From assembly GCA_029210565.1 (NCBI GenBank), contig JARGFQ010000003.1:1-64000 (forward strand): DNA of 64,000 bases, written 5' to 3'. Below are positions 50,786-59,980 of the stretch, piece by piece; the first letter of the stretch is position 1, and each line of letters starts with the position of its first letter. The notes beneath the pieces were generated by a model. It searched no databases and was not told the origin of the DNA. It saw nothing but the letters and a program-made list of their open reading frames with translations. This DNA comes from Bacteroidales bacterium. GTDB taxonomy: Bacteria; Bacteroidota; Bacteroidia; Bacteroidales; VadinHA17. The translations under genes were made by a program, and so were the position numbers.

Positions 50786-51172
50786 TCAGAGAGCTCCTTC
50801 CGGTACTACGTCGGTGTCAAGTTCTCTCCACGATTCATTGCTGATGAAAATCTTGTAGGTGATTTTCATGCGACCCATATATTGCATATAGGTGTAATCC
50901 TGCTTCAGGGTTGCATAGGTATAGCTCCTGATATTGAGAGAGATATCTGCCTTTGGATAAGCCTTGTCAAACCTGTGATAAGGAGTGTATGTTCCGGGGC
51001 TGACCGTTCCGAAATTGTATTCGCCGCCTGAGGTGTTTACAACGACATTCTCAAAGAGCTGATCAGTATTGTTGTAAACCCTTACATCCGTGGGGCCTTC
51101 CGGTTCAATTTCAGTCTTTTTGCATGCCGTGACAAGGGCAAGCAGGCATAATGCCAGGAGGATTCTTTTCAT
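50786..51172 (-). CDS. Small lipoprotein of unknown function
   Basis: A 128-aa protein with a lipoprotein signal MKRILLALCLLALVTACKK (lipobox VTAC). The mature part starts KTEIEPEGPTDVRVYNNTDQ and contains beta-rich stretches FENVVVNTSGGEYNFGTV, ADISLNIRSYTYATL, MGRMKITYKIFISN. It looks like a DUF4377/immunoglobulin-like surface lipoprotein, but I do not recognise the family with certainty. It lies between the Mo-oxidoreductase (20-nt gap) and batE (55-nt gap) on the same strand; whether it belongs to the Bat transcript is unclear. Confidence 0.75.
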   Translation of the reverse strand: MKRILLALCLLALVTACKKTEIEPEGPTDVRVYNNTDQLFENVVVNTSGGEYNFGTVSPGTYTPYHRFDKAYPKADISLNIRSYTYATLKQDYTYMQYMGRMKITYKIFISNESWRELDTDVVPEGAL

Positions 51173-51227
51173 AGGTTCTGGATGTATCTGAAACCGGCAG
51201 AAAAGATACGAAAATTGTGTTTATCGG

Positions 51228-51986
51228 CTATATCTTTTCCATGCAGTCGCCTCTCACCCACCCCTTGTTGCCGTCGGGGAGCTTCACCTCATAGAATTTG
51301 CCCAGCTCCTGTTCAACTGTTACTGCAGTTCCTGAATGTAGGACAAACAACTCGCTGCCGTTTTCTCCGGGTGCACTGCGGCCGGTGACGATGCTGCAGG
51401 TGATAACGGCCCGTTTATTATTATTTATAAGCGAGTTATTGCGCAGGGCGAGTGATATCATCACTGCCGACAGTATCAGCGCAGTAAGGGCAAGCCAGAA
51501 AGAAAGGAGGCGGCCGCGGGCCCTTGATTTGGTAAGGAAGATAAGTGCCAGCAGCAGTGAGACGACAAACATCACCAATGCTGCCATGGCCCAGCTGTTT
51601 GTGGAGACAAGCAGGGAGAGAAAATCAAACCACCTGGCAAAGAAGAGGCGCGGGACGGTCTCAAACCTGTCTGTGACCCTGCTCCTTGCTATCTGCAGAT
51701 TGTAGTCTATGTCCTCATCAGCCGGAGCCCTGAGCTTTGCACGTTCGTAAAAGAGGATGGCGGAGGCGTTGTCTCCTGACCTGAAAAATGCATTGCCGGC
51801 ATTGTAGAGAAGATCCTCGCTCCTGTAACCCTCCTCATAAAGCTGCCTGTAGATGGCAGCTGCACCCGAGTAGTCTCCTGAACTGTAAAGCCCGCCTGCC
51901 TGCATATACCTCTCAGCGGCCGACTGCGAAACAACTCCCGGCAGGCTGCAGATCAGAATAATAATTATGGCAATCGCTCTTCGCAT
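51228..51986 (-). CDS. batE: BatE-like TPR and SH3 protein
   Basis: A 252-aa membrane-associated protein. Signal peptide MRRAIAIIIILICSLPGVVS, then two or three TPR repeats (~25-105, e.g. AGGLYSSGDYSGAAAIYRQL and AGNAFFRSGDNASAILFYERA), two helices (~128-150 and ~160-178), and a C-terminal bacterial SH3 domain (~193-252, with GKFYEVKLPDGNKGWVRGDCMEKI). This is the BatE layout of the Bacteroides aerotolerance operon. It begins 12 nt after the batD stop and is the last gene of the operon. Its biochemical role is not established. Confidence 0.88.
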   Translation of the reverse strand: MRRAIAIIIILICSLPGVVSQSAAERYMQAGGLYSSGDYSGAAAIYRQLYEEGYRSEDLLYNAGNAFFRSGDNASAILFYERAKLRAPADEDIDYNLQIARSRVTDRFETVPRLFFARWFDFLSLLVSTNSWAMAALVMFVVSLLLALIFLTKSRARGRLLSFWLALTALILSAVMISLALRNNSLINNNKRAVITCSIVTGRSAPGENGSELFVLHSGTAVTVEQELGKFYEVKLPDGNKGWVRGDCMEKI

Positions 51987-51998
51987 CTCTTAACAGTT

Positions 51999-53837
51999 TT
52001 AATCCAGCACATTATCAAGCTTACCGATAAGCAGGGAAGCCCTCTCAAGCAGAGCAGCAGGACTCTCCCCCTCAGTTCTGGGAGCATACTGTGAATACTC
52101 CGTAACAGATATTATGCTGTCAAACTCCGTGATCAACCCTTCGTCCACTTTCCTGGCTCTCATTCCTGTATGGCAGTTTTCCCTTGTGATCTGCGACTGT
52201 GGCATCGAGAGTTTGTCGGCAAGATAACCCCACAGAGCCTTTGACAGCTCTGAGTTGGCCTGTTCCGTCATGCCTGAACCCAGCAGGGCCTTCGCCTTGG
52301 CCAGCCTCCTGCGTGCAGTCCTGGCTGCCTTGCGGTTACGCGAGCCTGTGAGGTCAGCGTTCCGGCGCAGCTGCTCGCGCCTGAGCAGAAGCACCACCGA
52401 TGCCACAAAGAGCGCCAGGACGAACCACAGCCAGTAGTATGTTGTCTTCACCAGAGGCTGCCTGACGAGGGTGAGACTGCCGTTGCCGCTCCTGATGAAG
52501 CGGATATCCTGCCCCAGGTATTTCACATCTTCTCCCGGAACATAAACGGGCGCTGCCACCTCTGCCTGATCACCGCTGCCGGTCACTGTGATGCTGTAAC
52601 CTTCACTCCTGAGGGTGACATATTTCTGCTGTTGCGGGTCAAAAACCGTATACGAGACGGGAGGTATCTCAAAACTGCCTGTATTCCTAGGGATGAGGAG
52701 ATATTTAAAGGTTTTGCTTCCGGCGGCAGTGCCGGAGCTCCTGACAGTGACTTCAGGATCATACTTTTCAATTCCCTGCGGGAAGTTGATCCCAGGCTCC
52801 CCTGAAAGGTTGAGATTGCCTGATCCCTTGATGCTTATTGTCAGGTCAATGGCATCATTTACCTCAACCTCTGATTTCGACAGGTCCGAGCTGAGGGTGA
52901 AAGAGCCTACTGCACCGTGAAAGTCGGCAGGCCGGGGTTCGGGAAGCGGCTTCACCCTGATGGTTACCGGCAGTGATGAGACCGACCGCGGGACGGTGGA
53001 GACGCCGGAAAAGAAGCTGTCAAAGAATGGGTCGTCAAAGAAGGGATCGCGCATGCTGGTACGCTGCTGCACCATGGCAGTCATCTGCACCGGGTCGATG
53101 CGAATCTCGCCTGAGATCTGAGGATAAAGGAGAAAGCGCTGCAGTACCCCCGTCCCATACTGCACTCCGTCAATAACCTCAGTCTCTAGACTCCTGAGTT
53201 CAGGTGTCTCCAGGTCCTCGCGCAGGAAACCCTTGAAGTCGGGGTACTTCAGTTCATTGATCCCGGAGAGGTTCACCCTCGTATAGAGCTTGAGCGTAGC
53301 CGATACAGGCTGTCCTATATATACTTCCCGGGTACTTACATGGAGCCTCAGGGAGACATCCGTGCCTCCGTCTGCTGCCTGTGCACCTGACGCCTGGCTC
53401 ACGCCCTGACTCTGACCCTGACTCTGGACCTGTCCCTGGCTCTGGGAAGCGGCAGCCCCGCCTGCGACTATCTCAATCTCCCTCGCCGGAGCGGAGACTG
53501 TTACATTTTTGCTCTCGAAACTGGCCGCAGGGATAGTATATCTCCCCGGCATGGTGGCAACGACGTAATAAATCAGTGTTGTTGTCGACACAGAGCTCAT
53601 CTCACCGTTGATCCACTGCACATTACGACTTGTCGACTGCTGCGGGCCGGAGACACTGAAGGATGGATCAAAAGCGGGGGGACTGAACTGACCCCCTGTT
53701 GCGTTGACGGTATAGACTATCCTGAAACGCTCTCCTGCCGCGGCCCTCTCAGGGGCATCGACAGTCAGATTAACCTCCTGGGCATTCAGTGCCAATGCTG
53801 CCAGAAGGTTAAAAAGTATCAGGATATATCTCTTCAT
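51999..53837 (-). CDS. batD: BatD-like protein
   Basis: A 612-aa surface-exposed membrane protein. Signal peptide MKRYILILFNLLAALALNAQE, then N-terminal beta-sandwich domains of BatD (ELNLTVDAPERAAAGERFRIVY, LIYYVVATMPGRYTIPAASFE, and KSEVEVNDAIDLTISIKGSGN). A low-complexity Q/S/G stretch SQSQGQVQSQGQSQGVS (~residues 132-150) links two of them. A helix near residue 480 (YYWLWFVLALFVASVVLLLR) is followed by a ~110-residue cytoplasmic alpha-helical domain. The start at 53837 overlaps the batC end. It sits in BatA-B-C-D-E order. Confidence 0.9.
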   Translation of the reverse strand: MKRYILILFNLLAALALNAQEVNLTVDAPERAAAGERFRIVYTVNATGGQFSPPAFDPSFSVSGPQQSTSRNVQWINGEMSSVSTTTLIYYVVATMPGRYTIPAASFESKNVTVSAPAREIEIVAGGAAASQSQGQVQSQGQSQGVSQASGAQAADGGTDVSLRLHVSTREVYIGQPVSATLKLYTRVNLSGINELKYPDFKGFLREDLETPELRSLETEVIDGVQYGTGVLQRFLLYPQISGEIRIDPVQMTAMVQQRTSMRDPFFDDPFFDSFFSGVSTVPRSVSSLPVTIRVKPLPEPRPADFHGAVGSFTLSSDLSKSEVEVNDAIDLTISIKGSGNLNLSGEPGINFPQGIEKYDPEVTVRSSGTAAGSKTFKYLLIPRNTGSFEIPPVSYTVFDPQQQKYVTLRSEGYSITVTGSGDQAEVAAPVYVPGEDVKYLGQDIRFIRSGNGSLTLVRQPLVKTTYYWLWFVLALFVASVVLLLRREQLRRNADLTGSRNRKAARTARRRLAKAKALLGSGMTEQANSELSKALWGYLADKLSMPQSQITRENCHTGMRARKVDEGLITEFDSIISVTEYSQYAPRTEGESPAALLERASLLIGKLDNVLD

Positions 53838-53848
53838 CGACGCCAAAA

Positions 53849-54589
53849 TTACCAATTTTTAATCACCCTTACCCTTGCCTTTGCGGCCTTCTCACGCTGC
53901 ACCTTCTCCTGGGTCTCTTTCTCGTTGGCTGCCAGGGCATCAAGCAGTCGCTTTGCATCTTCCCTACTTATTGACTGCTCCTGTTGCTGTCCTTCCTGCT
54001 CCTGAGGCTGTTCTTCCTGCTGCTGATCCTGTGGCTTCTCCTCCTGCTGCTGGTCATCACTCTCCTGCTGATCATCGTTCTTCTCGTTTTCCTTATTGTC
54101 TTCCTGCTGATCCTGGTTTTGATCCTTGTTCTGCTGCTGTTCCTGCTGCTGCAGCTGATCCTGTGCCCAGGCGAGATTGTATTTGGCCTGTATATTGCCG
54201 GGATCGAGTGTCAGCGAGTTGATATAAGCCCTGATCCCCTCTTCATACTTCTGCTCCTTGATCAGCGAGTTGCCAAGGTTGTAGAGGCTCTGTGCCTGCC
54301 TGACAGTGTCGGTCTCACCTGCAACGGCTGACCTGCCAAATTCGTCGGCAGCCTCACCGTACCTGCCCTGTTTGTAAAGGGCATTCCCCAGGTTGAAGCC
54401 TGCATCTTCAGTTGACCGCTCCTGTGCCCTTCTGTACATACCTTCACTGCCGGCAAACTCGCTCTTCTTGTACAGCCTGTTCCCCTTTCTGATGTATTCA
54501 CGCTCCTCCTGTGCGGAGAGTGAAGGGAGAGCAAGTAAAATTCCCAGCGCTGTCACAATTACCCTTGTTATGTTTACCCTGTTTCTCAT
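53849..54589 (-). CDS. batC: BatC-like TPR protein
   Basis: A 246-aa protein with an N-terminal membrane segment (RVIVTALGILLALPSLSA), three TPR motifs (~30-145: GNRLYKKSEFAGSEGMYRRA, GNALYKQGRYGEAADEFGRS, GNSLIKEQKYEEGIRAYINS), and then a highly glutamine/glutamate-rich stretch (~150-210, repeated QQEQQQ and DQQQEE). The C-terminus is charged and basic (KAAKARVRVIKNW). It is the BatC component between BatB and BatD. Q-rich repeat sequence gives spurious antisense open frames. Confidence 0.88.
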   Translation of the reverse strand: MRNRVNITRVIVTALGILLALPSLSAQEEREYIRKGNRLYKKSEFAGSEGMYRRAQERSTEDAGFNLGNALYKQGRYGEAADEFGRSAVAGETDTVRQAQSLYNLGNSLIKEQKYEEGIRAYINSLTLDPGNIQAKYNLAWAQDQLQQQEQQQNKDQNQDQQEDNKENEKNDDQQESDDQQQEEKPQDQQQEEQPQEQEGQQQEQSISREDAKRLLDALAANEKETQEKVQREKAAKARVRVIKNW

Positions 54590-55641
54590 CTCTCAGCTTT
54601 TTTCAAATCTGATGCCACAATTCCAAGCCGCCTAAGAAGGTGGCTCCTGCGGTCAGCAAGAAGCAGGTCGGCCACAAGCAACAGGAAGAGCAACACGGCC
54701 GGTACCAGGAACTGATCATTGTATTCGGTATACATCACCGTATTTGTTTCGCTCTTCTTCATGCGGCCAATATCACTGTATATCTCGTTTAAACCAATGC
54801 TGCTGTTGCTGGCCCTGACATAATTTCCTCCCGTCACGGATGCTATCTCCCTTAGCGTTTTCTCATCGAGCTTTGAGATGACGGTGTTGCCCTCCCTGTC
54901 CTGAAGGTAGTCGGTCCTGCCGCTTGCTGTTATCGGTATCGGAGAGCCTTCCGGTGAGCCTATGCCTATGGTGTGGACAGTTATGCCCTTTTCGGCTGCC
55001 AGGCGGGCCTGCTCCACCGCATCATCCTCATGGTTCTCACCGTCGGTTATTATGATCAGCGCCCTGCTCTTGTCGCTCTCGGGAGTGAATGACCTGATCC
55101 CCAGCTCTATCGCTGCGCCTATTGCCGTTCCCTGCTTTGAGACGGCATCAGGACCGGCGGAAGCGAGGAACATCTTGGCCGACAGATAGTCATTGGTGAC
55201 CGGTATCTGTGTATAGGCATCACCGGCGAAGAGTATCAGCCCTATCCTGTCATTCCTGAGCTGATCAACCAGCTGGGAGATAGCCTGCCTGGCCCGCTCA
55301 AGCCTTGAAGGATGAATATCGGTAGCCAGCATTGAGTTACTGACATCCAGTGCTATAATAACTTCAACTCCTTCACGCTTGACCTCCTCGAGCCTCGAAC
55401 CGAACTGGGGCCTGGCCACTGTCAGCAGTGCAAGGATAAATGCCAACAGCCTTATGAAGAACTTCACAGTCATACGTGCCTGCGAATAATCGGGAGATAG
55501 CCTTCTCACAAGCTCGGAGTCGCCAAATCGATCCCTTGCCAGCCTCCTTCTCCCGTTGCCTGCTGACCATATAAGTATCAGGACCGGCACCAGGAGGAGC
55601 AGGTAAAGAATATCGGGATTGGCAAATCTGAAAGTATCCAT
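54586..55641 (-). CDS. batB: BatB-like VWA-domain protein
   Basis: A 351-aa membrane protein with two N-terminal helices (~11-25 and ~58-75), a von Willebrand A domain (~90-285) with MIDAS motif DVSNSML (DxSxS), threonine and aspartate residues in GDAYTQIPVTND and ITDGENHEDD, and a C-terminal helix (~315-335). VWA-MIDAS proteins of this operon are thought to work with the MoxR AAA ATPase. Its 5' end lies 6 nt after the batA stop; its stop overlaps the batC start (ATGA). Confidence 0.92.
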   Translation of the reverse strand: MDTFRFANPDILYLLLLVPVLILIWSAGNGRRRLARDRFGDSELVRRLSPDYSQARMTVKFFIRLLAFILALLTVARPQFGSRLEEVKREGVEVIIALDVSNSMLATDIHPSRLERARQAISQLVDQLRNDRIGLILFAGDAYTQIPVTNDYLSAKMFLASAGPDAVSKQGTAIGAAIELGIRSFTPESDKSRALIIITDGENHEDDAVEQARLAAEKGITVHTIGIGSPEGSPIPITASGRTDYLQDREGNTVISKLDEKTLREIASVTGGNYVRASNSSIGLNEIYSDIGRMKKSETNTVMYTEYNDQFLVPAVLLFLLLVADLLLADRRSHLLRRLGIVASDLKKAER

Positions 55642-55647
55642 GGCTTG

Positions 55648-56640
55648 CTATGACATGTTTTTAAGGAACAGATACCTGAACAACAACTCGAGGGTGAGGA
55701 TGATTGCCGCCGCCAGTGCCCAAGGCATGAATACCTCCTCACGTCTGCTGTGCTCCCTGGTCTCTATCTTCGATTTCTCAAGCTTGTCTATCTCGCTGTA
55801 AACCTGCTGTAGACTGGTGTTGTCAACAGCCCTGAAATACCTTCCGCCGGTAAGTTCAGCTATCTCTTTCAGCAACACCTCATCTATCTCCACCTGCATC
55901 TTCTGATAACGCATGCCAAAGGGTGTCTGCACCGGGTAATCGGCATAACCCCTGCTTCCGACGCCGATAGTATAAACCCTTATGCCGAAGGTGTGTGCTA
56001 TCTCTGCAGCCGTCATGGGGTCTATTGATCCCATGTTGTTCACCCCGTCGGTAAGCAGGATTATTACCTTGCTTATTGCATCAGAGTCCTTGATCCGGTT
56101 GATGGCAGTTGCCAGTCCTACACCTATGGCGGTGCCGTCTTCTATCATTCCGCTTTTGATTTCCCTGAGCAGGTTTATCAGCACGGCATGATCAGTGGTC
56201 AACGGACACTGAGTAAAGCTCTCCCCGCTGAATACCGTCAACCCTATACGGTCATAGGGCCTGCCGCTGATGAACTCGGTGGCAACATTTTTGGAGGCCT
56301 CCAGCCTGTCAGGACTGAAGTCGCGGGCAAGCATGGAGCCTGAGACGTCAAGAGCCAGCACGATATCAATACCCTCCGTGGTTGAGCTCTGCCATTTATC
56401 GACGTTCTGTGGCCTGGCAATAACGATGATAACCAGTGCGATGACCGCCAGCCGCATTGCAAATAGAATATGCCTGAGCCAGTGGCGGAAGGTGTTGCGA
56501 CTCTCCGCAAAGAAACCGGCAGTGGAGAGCTTCAGTGATGCATGTGACCTGTTCTGGCGGTGGATATAATATGCCACCAGCAGTGGTATGACAAGCAGGA
56601 ACCACAAAAACCACCCGTTTTCAAAGACGATGTTACGCAT
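55648..56640 (-). CDS. batA: BatA-like VWA-domain protein
   Basis: A 330-aa protein starting MRNIVFENGWFLWFLLVIPL; N-terminal helices (~10-25, ~55-75), a VWA domain (~88-290) with MIDAS DVSGSML and VFSGESFTQCPLTTDHA and LLTDGVNNMG, and a C-terminal helix (~307-325). It is paralogous to BatB. I start at 56640 because the Bat family begins here; the longer frame adds 20 basic residues read from the upstream gene. The start overlaps the end of the upstream membrane protein by 8 nt. Confidence 0.92.
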   Translation of the reverse strand: MRNIVFENGWFLWFLLVIPLLVAYYIHRQNRSHASLKLSTAGFFAESRNTFRHWLRHILFAMRLAVIALVIIVIARPQNVDKWQSSTTEGIDIVLALDVSGSMLARDFSPDRLEASKNVATEFISGRPYDRIGLTVFSGESFTQCPLTTDHAVLINLLREIKSGMIEDGTAIGVGLATAINRIKDSDAISKVIILLTDGVNNMGSIDPMTAAEIAHTFGIRVYTIGVGSRGYADYPVQTPFGMRYQKMQVEIDEVLLKEIAELTGGRYFRAVDNTSLQQVYSEIDKLEKSKIETREHSRREEVFMPWALAAAIILTLELLFRYLFLKNMS

Positions 56641-57598
56641 GGCTGCCTCCTTCCCCTGTACTCTCTGCAGTCTCTTCCGCCTCTCTTGTCTCTTCGACAA
56701 ATTTCATGGCATCTTCGTAACATCTCTCGTGCAAGCTGCTATCAGGAACATATTTGGCGAATTTCACCATGTCAGAGAGAGAGAGTATCTCTTTCACGAC
56801 TGACATCTGCTGGCCTGTTGTAACCGCCGCTCTCTGTAGCATCCTCACGGTTTCGTCGGTGGTGAGCTCGGGTGAACTGATGCCGTAACGGTTATCGATG
56901 TACCGGCGCAGTATGTCCGACAACCGCGAATAGTATTCCTTGATCTCCCCCTTCTGCCACAACTCTTCGGATCTCAGAACCGACAGCTCCCGCAGTGCAA
57001 TTACATGGGCCGGTTCCGGAGGGGGCAGAGGCCTGACAAACTTCCTTAACGGGTTCCTTGGCAGGAATCGGGCCAGAAGATATAGTAGCACTGCTGCTAC
57101 AAGGGCTATCACAAGCCATGGCACTATCTCCGCAAAGGTCACCGGTGCCCGGCGCGGAGGAATGATATCGAATATGACGTCGGTGCTGTCGGGAGGTGTG
57201 ACGTCAGGTCGCAGGACCGTGAGGAATGAATTTTCCGAACAGTACCTCTGGAGTGTATCTCCGGAGGCTACCTCAGCATAAAAGGGAGGTATGGTATAAG
57301 TTCCTGAATCGAAAGCCGTTATCAGATACCTGTCGAAGATTACGATCTTCCCGTCTGGCCCTGCCACGCTGTCCCTCGGGCTTTTACCCAGGATGACAAT
57401 CTTCCCGGCGAGGGTGTCTCCCGCTTCGCTGATTCCTGCCACCGTGCCGGCAGGAATCACCGCCGAGACGGTAAAACCAATCTGATCACCAATAAGAATC
57501 GCCGTAGTGTCAGGGGCGGAGGTAATCGTCACCTCCTGGGCAGATGCCGCAACAAGCAACAGAACTAAGGCTGATATGACTGATATAATTCTTTTCAT
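56633..57598 (-). CDS. Bat-operon membrane protein (DUF4381-like)
   Basis: A 321-aa protein. Signal peptide MKRIISVISALVLLLVAASAQ, a periplasmic beta-rich domain (~20-150, with IGDQIGFTVSAVIPAGTVAG and YTIPPFYAEVASGD), one membrane helix (~167-186, IVPWLVIALVAAVLLYLLAR), then a ~120-residue cytoplasmic helical domain with KEYYSRLSDILRRYIDNRYG and SPELTTDETVRML. The gene occupies the position between DUF58 and BatA. No enzyme motif is visible; it resembles DUF4381-type partners of VWA proteins. Confidence 0.82.
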   Translation of the reverse strand: MKRIISVISALVLLLVAASAQEVTITSAPDTTAILIGDQIGFTVSAVIPAGTVAGISEAGDTLAGKIVILGKSPRDSVAGPDGKIVIFDRYLITAFDSGTYTIPPFYAEVASGDTLQRYCSENSFLTVLRPDVTPPDSTDVIFDIIPPRRAPVTFAEIVPWLVIALVAAVLLYLLARFLPRNPLRKFVRPLPPPEPAHVIALRELSVLRSEELWQKGEIKEYYSRLSDILRRYIDNRYGISSPELTTDETVRMLQRAAVTTGQQMSVVKEILSLSDMVKFAKYVPDSSLHERCYEDAMKFVEETREAEETAESTGEGGSHA

Positions 57599-57601
57599 GC
57601 C

Positions 57602-58465
57602 TTACCTGTGCTTGAAGAGTGAGATCAGGGGCTTGATGTAGTCAGCCCCGGTGGTAACGGTGGCCACATCCACACCGCAGTTTACGAACGTATTGCTGAC
57701 CGTCTCGTCATGTCTCTTCCAGCGTTCAGCATACTCCCTTCTGATACGGGAAGAAGAGGTATCAATCCAATCCTCTTTTCCCGTCTCCGGGTCAGCAATC
57801 TTTACAAACCCGATATCAGGCATCTCCCTCTCCCTCCTGTCACTGATTCGCAGAGCCACAACATCATGCTTGCCCGATGCAATGCGCAGTGACTCGGTAA
57901 ATGGTGGCGCCATGAAGTCGGAAAGGATGAATGCCGTACACCTTTTCCTGATGACATTTGTAAGATATCGAAGCGGTTCCGAGAGTGATGTGCCCGACCC
58001 GGAAGGTTCATAGCTAAGCATCTCCCTTATTATGCGTAGCATGTGCGCCCTGCCTTTCTTGGGGGGTATGTACTTCTCAACCCTGTCTGAGAAGAGCATC
58101 AGTCCCACTTTGTCATTATTGACAATTACAGAATATGCCAGCACAGCTGCTATCTCTGTCATCAGCTCTCTCTTGGTTGAAGCTGCCGTCCCGAAATCAC
58201 CGGAGCGGCTGACGTCTACGAGCAGCATGACAGTCAGCTCACGTTCTTCTTCAAATATCTTAACGTAGGGATGGCCTAACCGGGCTGTGACGTTCCAGTC
58301 GATGTTGCGTATGTCATCCCCGAACTGGTACTCGCGTACCTCACTGAAAGCCATTCCCCTGCCGCGAAAGGCGCTGTGGTACTCACCGGCAAAGATCTGC
58401 CTGGTAAGACCCCTCGATCTTATCTCGATCTTTCTTACTTTCTTAAGCAGCTCTGTCGTTTCCAC
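57602..58465 (-). CDS. DUF58 domain protein
   Basis: A 287-aa protein. It includes the DUF58 signature YHSAFRGRGMAFSEVREYQFGDDIRNIDWNVTARLGHPYVK, the ELTVMLLVDVSRSGDFG Mg-binding VWA-like strand and FILSDFMAPPF. DUF58 proteins lie beside MoxR AAA ATPases and VWA proteins. The start is a GTG at 58465 (METTELLKKVRKIEIRSRGL); the longest frame's extra 23 residues overlap the upstream gene and look unlike the family. It begins inside the end of the 58443-58883 gene, so translation is probably coupled. Confidence 0.88.
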   Translation of the reverse strand: METTELLKKVRKIEIRSRGLTRQIFAGEYHSAFRGRGMAFSEVREYQFGDDIRNIDWNVTARLGHPYVKIFEEERELTVMLLVDVSRSGDFGTAASTKRELMTEIAAVLAYSVIVNNDKVGLMLFSDRVEKYIPPKKGRAHMLRIIREMLSYEPSGSGTSLSEPLRYLTNVIRKRCTAFILSDFMAPPFTESLRIASGKHDVVALRISDRREREMPDIGFVKIADPETGKEDWIDTSSSRIRREYAERWKRHDETVSNTFVNCGVDVATVTTGADYIKPLISLFKHR

Positions 58466-58883
58466 TTTTCCCTCTCTTCTTTGACCTCTCCCAGGTGACG
58501 GTAAAAAAATAATCCTCACGCTTGAGGCTGACATCTATCTTTTCGCTCTTCTCCGTGTAGCTCCACCTGTTGAGATCGCCGGGCTGGTAGAGCTCATTCA
58601 GCTCCCTGATCCTGCTGTCGTAACGGCTGTTGGCGCAGGTTATCCTTACTCCTTTGCAAATCCCGCTATCATCAAGGAAAATAACCCAGGTCTCCTGATT
58701 GTCCTTCGACAGATACTTGAGATACCTGACACTGCTGTTTCTGATGTCACTCTGCAACACAAGACCCGGATGCTCTCCATCCATTACCTGCATGATATTT
58801 TGCTCATGCAGGCCGATGAATCCCTGGGATTTCAGGGAGAGCATGCAGAAGAAGATGACAGTTGCCAGCAGGATTCGTTTCAT
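58443..58883 (-). CDS. Small secreted protein between moxR and the DUF58 gene
   Basis: A 146-aa protein with a signal peptide (MKRILLATVIFFCMLSLKSQG). The mature part has IGLHEQNIMQVMDGEHPG, SVRYLKYLSKDNQETWVIF, RELNELYQPGDLNRWSYTEK and DYFFTVTWERSKKRGKS. I do not recognise the family. The position inside the Bat operon, between MoxR (5-nt gap) and DUF58 (23-nt overlap), suggests it takes part in the complex or was inserted there. Confidence 0.8.
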   Translation of the reverse strand: MKRILLATVIFFCMLSLKSQGFIGLHEQNIMQVMDGEHPGLVLQSDIRNSSVRYLKYLSKDNQETWVIFLDDSGICKGVRITCANSRYDSRIRELNELYQPGDLNRWSYTEKSEKIDVSLKREDYFFTVTWERSKKRGKSGNDRAA

Positions 58884-58888
58884 AGTTA

Positions 58889-59884
58889 CTATGGCACTTC
58901 AACTGTGTTGAGGATCTCGGAAATTATATTGTCCTGCGTAATGTTCTCTGCCTCGGCCTCATAGGTTAGGCCCATGCGATGTCTGAGCACATCGGCGCAA
59001 AGAAATCTCACATCCTCAGGCACCACGAAGCCTCTTCGCTTTATGAAGGCGTAGGACTTGGCTGCCATGGCAAGGTTGATGCCTGCCCTGGGGGATGCCC
59101 CGTATGAAATGAGGGGGGAGAACTTATCCAGTCCGAATTTCTCCGGGTTGCGCGTCGCAAAAACAATGTCGAGTATGTAGTTCTCGATCTTCTCATCCAG
59201 GTAGACCTCCTTAACCACACTCCGTGCTCTCATAATATCATCAGGCTTCAGGATGGTGTCTGCCGTCGGGAACCTGCTGGCGAGGTTCTCGCGGATGATC
59301 ATACGCTCCTCCTCCTTGTCGGGATAGGTAATAACCACCTTGAGCATGAACCTGTCGACCTGTGCCTCAGGCAGCGGGTAGGTTCCCTCCTGCTCTATGG
59401 GGTTCTGTGTTGCCAGCACCATGAAGGGCTCATCAAGCTTATAGGTGTGCTCACCGATGGTTACCTGGCGCTCCTGCATGGCCTCGAGCAGGGCGCTCTG
59501 CACCTTGGCAGGCGACCTGTTGATCTCATCGGCAAGGATGAAATTGGCAAAGATCGGTCCCTTGCGTACAATGAATTCCTCTCTCTTCTGGCTGTAGATC
59601 ATCGTCCCGATGAGGTCAGCAGGAAGCAGGTCGGGAGTAAACTGTATCCGGCTGAATTTGGTGTCGATGATCGAAGCCAGAGTCTTGATGGCAAGCGTCT
59701 TTGCCAGTCCCGGCACACCCTCGAGCAGTATATGCCCGTTTGATAACAGGCCAATAAGCAATGAATCAGTGAGGTGACGCTGCCCGACGATCACCTTGTT
59801 AATCTCCTGCCTGACAAGGTCAACAAAGGCACTTTCCCTTTCGATCTTCTCATTCAGGAGCCTGATATCGGTTGTGTGTTCCAT
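58889..59884 (-). CDS. moxR: MoxR family AAA+ ATPase (Bat operon)
   Basis: A 331-aa AAA ATPase. Walker A is HILLEGVPGLAKT (~residues 53-65), Walker B ILADEINRSPAKVQ, sensor 1 VLATQNPIEQEG (~140), the insertion helix PEAQVDRFMLKV and sensor 2 SPRAGINLAMAAK. MoxR ATPases act as chaperones or activators for VWA-protein complexes, here BatA/BatB/DUF58. It is the first gene of the Bat operon; upstream lie three helically phased TGTTAAAG repeats (59952-59980). Confidence 0.95.
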   Translation of the reverse strand: MEHTTDIRLLNEKIERESAFVDLVRQEINKVIVGQRHLTDSLLIGLLSNGHILLEGVPGLAKTLAIKTLASIIDTKFSRIQFTPDLLPADLIGTMIYSQKREEFIVRKGPIFANFILADEINRSPAKVQSALLEAMQERQVTIGEHTYKLDEPFMVLATQNPIEQEGTYPLPEAQVDRFMLKVVITYPDKEEERMIIRENLASRFPTADTILKPDDIMRARSVVKEVYLDEKIENYILDIVFATRNPEKFGLDKFSPLISYGASPRAGINLAMAAKSYAFIKRRGFVVPEDVRFLCADVLRHRMGLTYEAEAENITQDNIISEILNTVEVP

Positions 59885-59951
59885 TTTGTATAGTATTGTT
59901 TATCTCAGCGATAAAATATCCGCAAAGATCATTTCTGATATTAAAAATCCT

Positions 59952-59980
59952 TGTTAAAGGTTGTTAAAGTAGTGTTAAAG
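59952..59980. promoter_or_regulatory. Three phased TGTTAAAG repeats upstream of the Bat operon
   Basis: TGTTAAAG at 59952-59959, 59962-59969 and 59973-59980, spaced 10 and 11 nt, one helical turn apart. They overlap the last codons of the DUF4105 gene and lie ~70-95 nt ahead of moxR. Direct repeats with this phasing are typical of a DNA-binding protein operator. Confidence 0.35.

Noticed and set aside
53984..54331. Long leucine-rich open frame antisense to batC
   Set aside because: It is the complementary reading of batC's Gln/Glu-rich repeats (CAG/CTG). It has no start context and no family similarity.
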